From Actinomycetota bacterium (GTDB lineage Bacteria > Actinomycetota > Actinomycetes > Nanopelagicales > Nanopelagicaceae), in assembly GCA_009705025.1 (NCBI GenBank), contig WLDA01000037.1, positions 1 to 7,656 on the forward strand: DNA of 7,656 nucleotides. Reading direction: 5' to 3'. Of the stretch, positions 6,751 through 7,656 are shown one piece after another (the stretch's first letter is position 1; each line of letters opens with the position of its first letter). A program made the position numbers and the translations under genes. The notes beneath the pieces were generated by a model that made no database searches, was not told the origin of the DNA, and saw nothing but the letters and a program-made list of their open reading frames with translations.

Positions 6751-6780
6751 TTTTCATTTCTAGGCAATCTGGTGTAACTT
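6751..6780 (+). promoter_or_regulatory. Candidate leaderless promoter of crgA
   Basis: TTTTCA (6751-6756), an 18-nt spacer and TAACTT (6775-6780, TANNNT) are followed after 6 nt by the crgA ATG. No Shine-Dalgarno precedes the gene, which fits a transcript beginning at the start codon. The same TTTTCA-N18-TAAC arrangement precedes tRNA-Ser. Confidence 0.5.
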
Positions 6781-6786
6781 CGCCTT

Positions 6787-7053
6787 ATGCCAAAGTCAAA
6801 ATTGCGTAAAAAGGTTGTTGAACAGCGTACCCACGAGCAAGAAGTGGTTGTTCACACCCCACAAGGTCCACTCGAAAGCCCTTCATGGCTTGCTCCAACA
6901 ATGGTGGCTGCCTTTTTGATTGGTCTTCTCTGGATTGTGACTTTCTATGTAACTCAGACTCGCTACCCGATCCCTGGTATTGGCGCATGGAACATGATCG
7001 TTGGTTTCTCATTTATCGGCGTGGGATTCTCCCTCGCTACGAAATGGCGCTAA
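6787..7053 (+). CDS. crgA: Cell division protein CrgA
   Basis: A small inner-membrane protein of the actinobacterial divisome that, in Streptomyces and Mycobacterium, interacts with FtsZ- and peptidoglycan-synthesis partners and affects septation. The 88 residues begin with the typical MPKSKLRKK basic tail, then a polar stretch. Helix 1 spans about 36-56 (PSWLAPTMV entry), a short outer loop contains RYPIPGIGAWN (59-69), and helix 2 spans about 67-84, ending TKWR at the C terminus. Length and the Pro/Trp-rich positions match the family (PF06781, UPF0233). It sits beside trpG and pknB as in other actinobacteria, but the DUF881 and sortase genes often found nearby are absent. It diverges from trpG across 74 bp and converges with the rhomboid gene. 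Confidence 0.95.
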   Translation: MPKSKLRKKVVEQRTHEQEVVVHTPQGPLESPSWLAPTMVAAFLIGLLWIVTFYVTQTRYPIPGIGAWNMIVGFSFIGVGFSLATKWR

Positions 7054-7069
7054 TTACACGCTTGTAATT
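7052..7069. repeat. 18-bp perfect inverted repeat over the crgA stop codon
   Basis: AATTACA (7052-7058) and TGTAATT (7063-7069) form a perfect 7-bp repeat around a 4-nt centre CGCT. The left arm begins within the crgA TAA stop. No T-run follows on either strand, so a classic Rho-independent terminator is not supported; a weak hairpin or a protein-binding palindrome are both possible. Its right end touches the first DnaA-like box. Confidence 0.6.
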
Positions 7070-7099
7070 CTCCACACGGTGGATAACTTCTGTGGATAA
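7068..7099. promoter_or_regulatory. Cluster of three DnaA boxes
   Basis: Compared with the DnaA box TTATCCACA, the sequence shows TTCTCCACA on the plus strand (7068-7076, one mismatch), TTATCCACC on the minus strand (7086-7078, one mismatch) and a perfect TTATCCACA on the minus strand (7099-7091). The first two face each other one base apart and the last two are tandem, 13 bp start to start. All lie in the 50-bp gap between the ends of crgA and the rhomboid gene. No other box-like run was noticed in the window, though no exhaustive scan was made. This is a likely DnaA-binding site; whether it is part of an origin cannot be told. Confidence 0.6.
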
Positions 7100-7103
7100 A
7101 GTT

Positions 7104-7656
7104 TTAGCGTCTCTGACGAAGCAAAAGCGTTGAGGCAATTGCTCCCCCGATAAGTCCTCCAAGGTGTGCGCGCCAATCAACTCCACCTAATGCAAATCCA
7201 AGTGCAAAGTTAATTCCAACAATGACTGCAATAGATCGAATATCTGTGCCAATTTTTCGCCCGACGACCGCCATTGCACCAAAGAGTCCAAAGATTGCGC
7301 CAGATGCTCCAACAGATGGTTGATTAGCTGCGGCGAAATAATTAGATACTAACGATCCGCTAATGAGTGAGATGAAAAAAATTACTAAAAATCTTTCTTT
7401 TCCAAATGCGGCCTCAATTGGATTTCCAAGAACCATCAGCGCGTACATATTAAATCCAAGGTGAAAAATTCCGCCGTGCGTGAGAGCAACAGTTAGTAAT
7501 CGATACCACTCGCCACGGGCGGTTCCGTGAATTTGTCCATCACTAAGGATTGCTTCTTTGATGAGAAAAAGATTTTGTTCTAGATTCGGAACTAGTAATT
7601 GCACTAAATATGCAGCACAAATAATTGTGATGAGTGTGAGAGTTGCGGAACGCTTC
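7104..7656 (-). CDS. Rhomboid family intramembrane serine protease (5' end beyond window)
   Basis: Rhomboids cut transmembrane substrates within the membrane. The frame is open to the window end, so at least 183 residues are present and the true start lies outside; an internal GTG at 7604 is not a credible start because a hydrophobic helix (LTLITIICAAYLVQLLV) continues upstream of it. Counting from that GTG, the protein shows the loop GEWYRLLTVALTHGG (31-45), HLGFNMYAL with the oxyanion-stabilising His48 and Asn52, the nucleophile Ser101 in GASGAIFG and the dyad His147 in AHLGGLIGG. About six helices are expected. The C terminus is short and ends in a basic LLRQRR. Any N-terminal zinc-binding region found in some actinobacterial rhomboids would lie past the window. 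Substrates are unknown. Confidence 0.93.
   Translation of the reverse strand, partial: KRSATLTLITIICAAYLVQLLVPNLEQNLFLIKEAILSDGQIHGTARGEWYRLLTVALTHGGIFHLGFNMYALMVLGNPIEAAFGKERFLVIFFISLISGSLVSNYFAAANQPSVGASGAIFGLFGAMAVVGRKIGTDIRSIAVIVGINFALGFALGGVDWRAHLGGLIGGAIASTLLLRQRR

Noticed and set aside
7602..7604. GTG at 7604 as the start of the rhomboid gene
   Set aside because: The frame stays open to the window end and encodes a hydrophobic helix upstream of this codon, as expected for the first transmembrane segment; the gene is simply cut by the window.
1..7656. Mobile element, CRISPR array, toxin-antitoxin or defence system
   Set aside because: No terminal repeats, transposase or integrase motifs, spaced direct repeats or unexplained small gene pairs were seen; nearly all bases belong to recognisable core genes with uniform composition.

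Overview
The window looks like a compact, near-origin core segment from a low-GC, streamlined actinobacterium. The gene set pstP-pknB-trpG-crgA-rhomboid, in these relative orientations, is the actinobacterial cluster normally found close to dnaA/gyrAB. The base composition is only moderate (low-to-mid 40s % GC by eye). Genes touch or overlap, and several promoters look leaderless (a TANNNT -10 box about 6 nt before the ATG). Together these suggest a planktonic freshwater lineage such as acI/Nanopelagicales. That placement is inference; no search was run. No phage, IS element, CRISPR array or defence system is visible.

Left arm, minus strand (5-3721). A promoter near 3721 drives four tightly packed genes: a glycerophosphodiester phosphodiesterase, pheA (prephenate dehydratase), serS (seryl-tRNA synthetase) and a Cof-type HAD phosphatase. 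The junctions are a 3-nt gap, a TAA directly followed by ATG, and a GTGA overlap. A separate tRNA-Ser(UGA) gene follows, so a serine tRNA sits just downstream of the enzyme that charges it.

Middle, plus strand (3753-6082). pstP (PP2C phosphatase) and pknB (PASTA-domain Ser/Thr kinase) overlap by ATGA. This is the sensor-kinase/phosphatase pair controlling cell-wall growth and division. In most actinobacteria rodA, pbpA and pknA lie between them and FHA genes precede pstP; none of these is present here. PstP is only the cytosolic catalytic domain, and PknB carries three PASTA repeats.

Right arm (6083-7656). trpG/pabA (minus) abuts pknB tail to tail with no intervening base. It diverges from crgA (plus), a small two-helix division protein. 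crgA converges with a rhomboid protease (minus) that is cut by the window end.

The most notable signal is in the 50-bp gap between crgA and the rhomboid gene. It holds one perfect and two one-mismatch DnaA boxes within 32 bp, beside an 18-bp perfect inverted repeat over the crgA stop codon. As both genes end here, the boxes are not placed to act on a promoter of either gene. No gene-free stretch exceeds about 75 bp.
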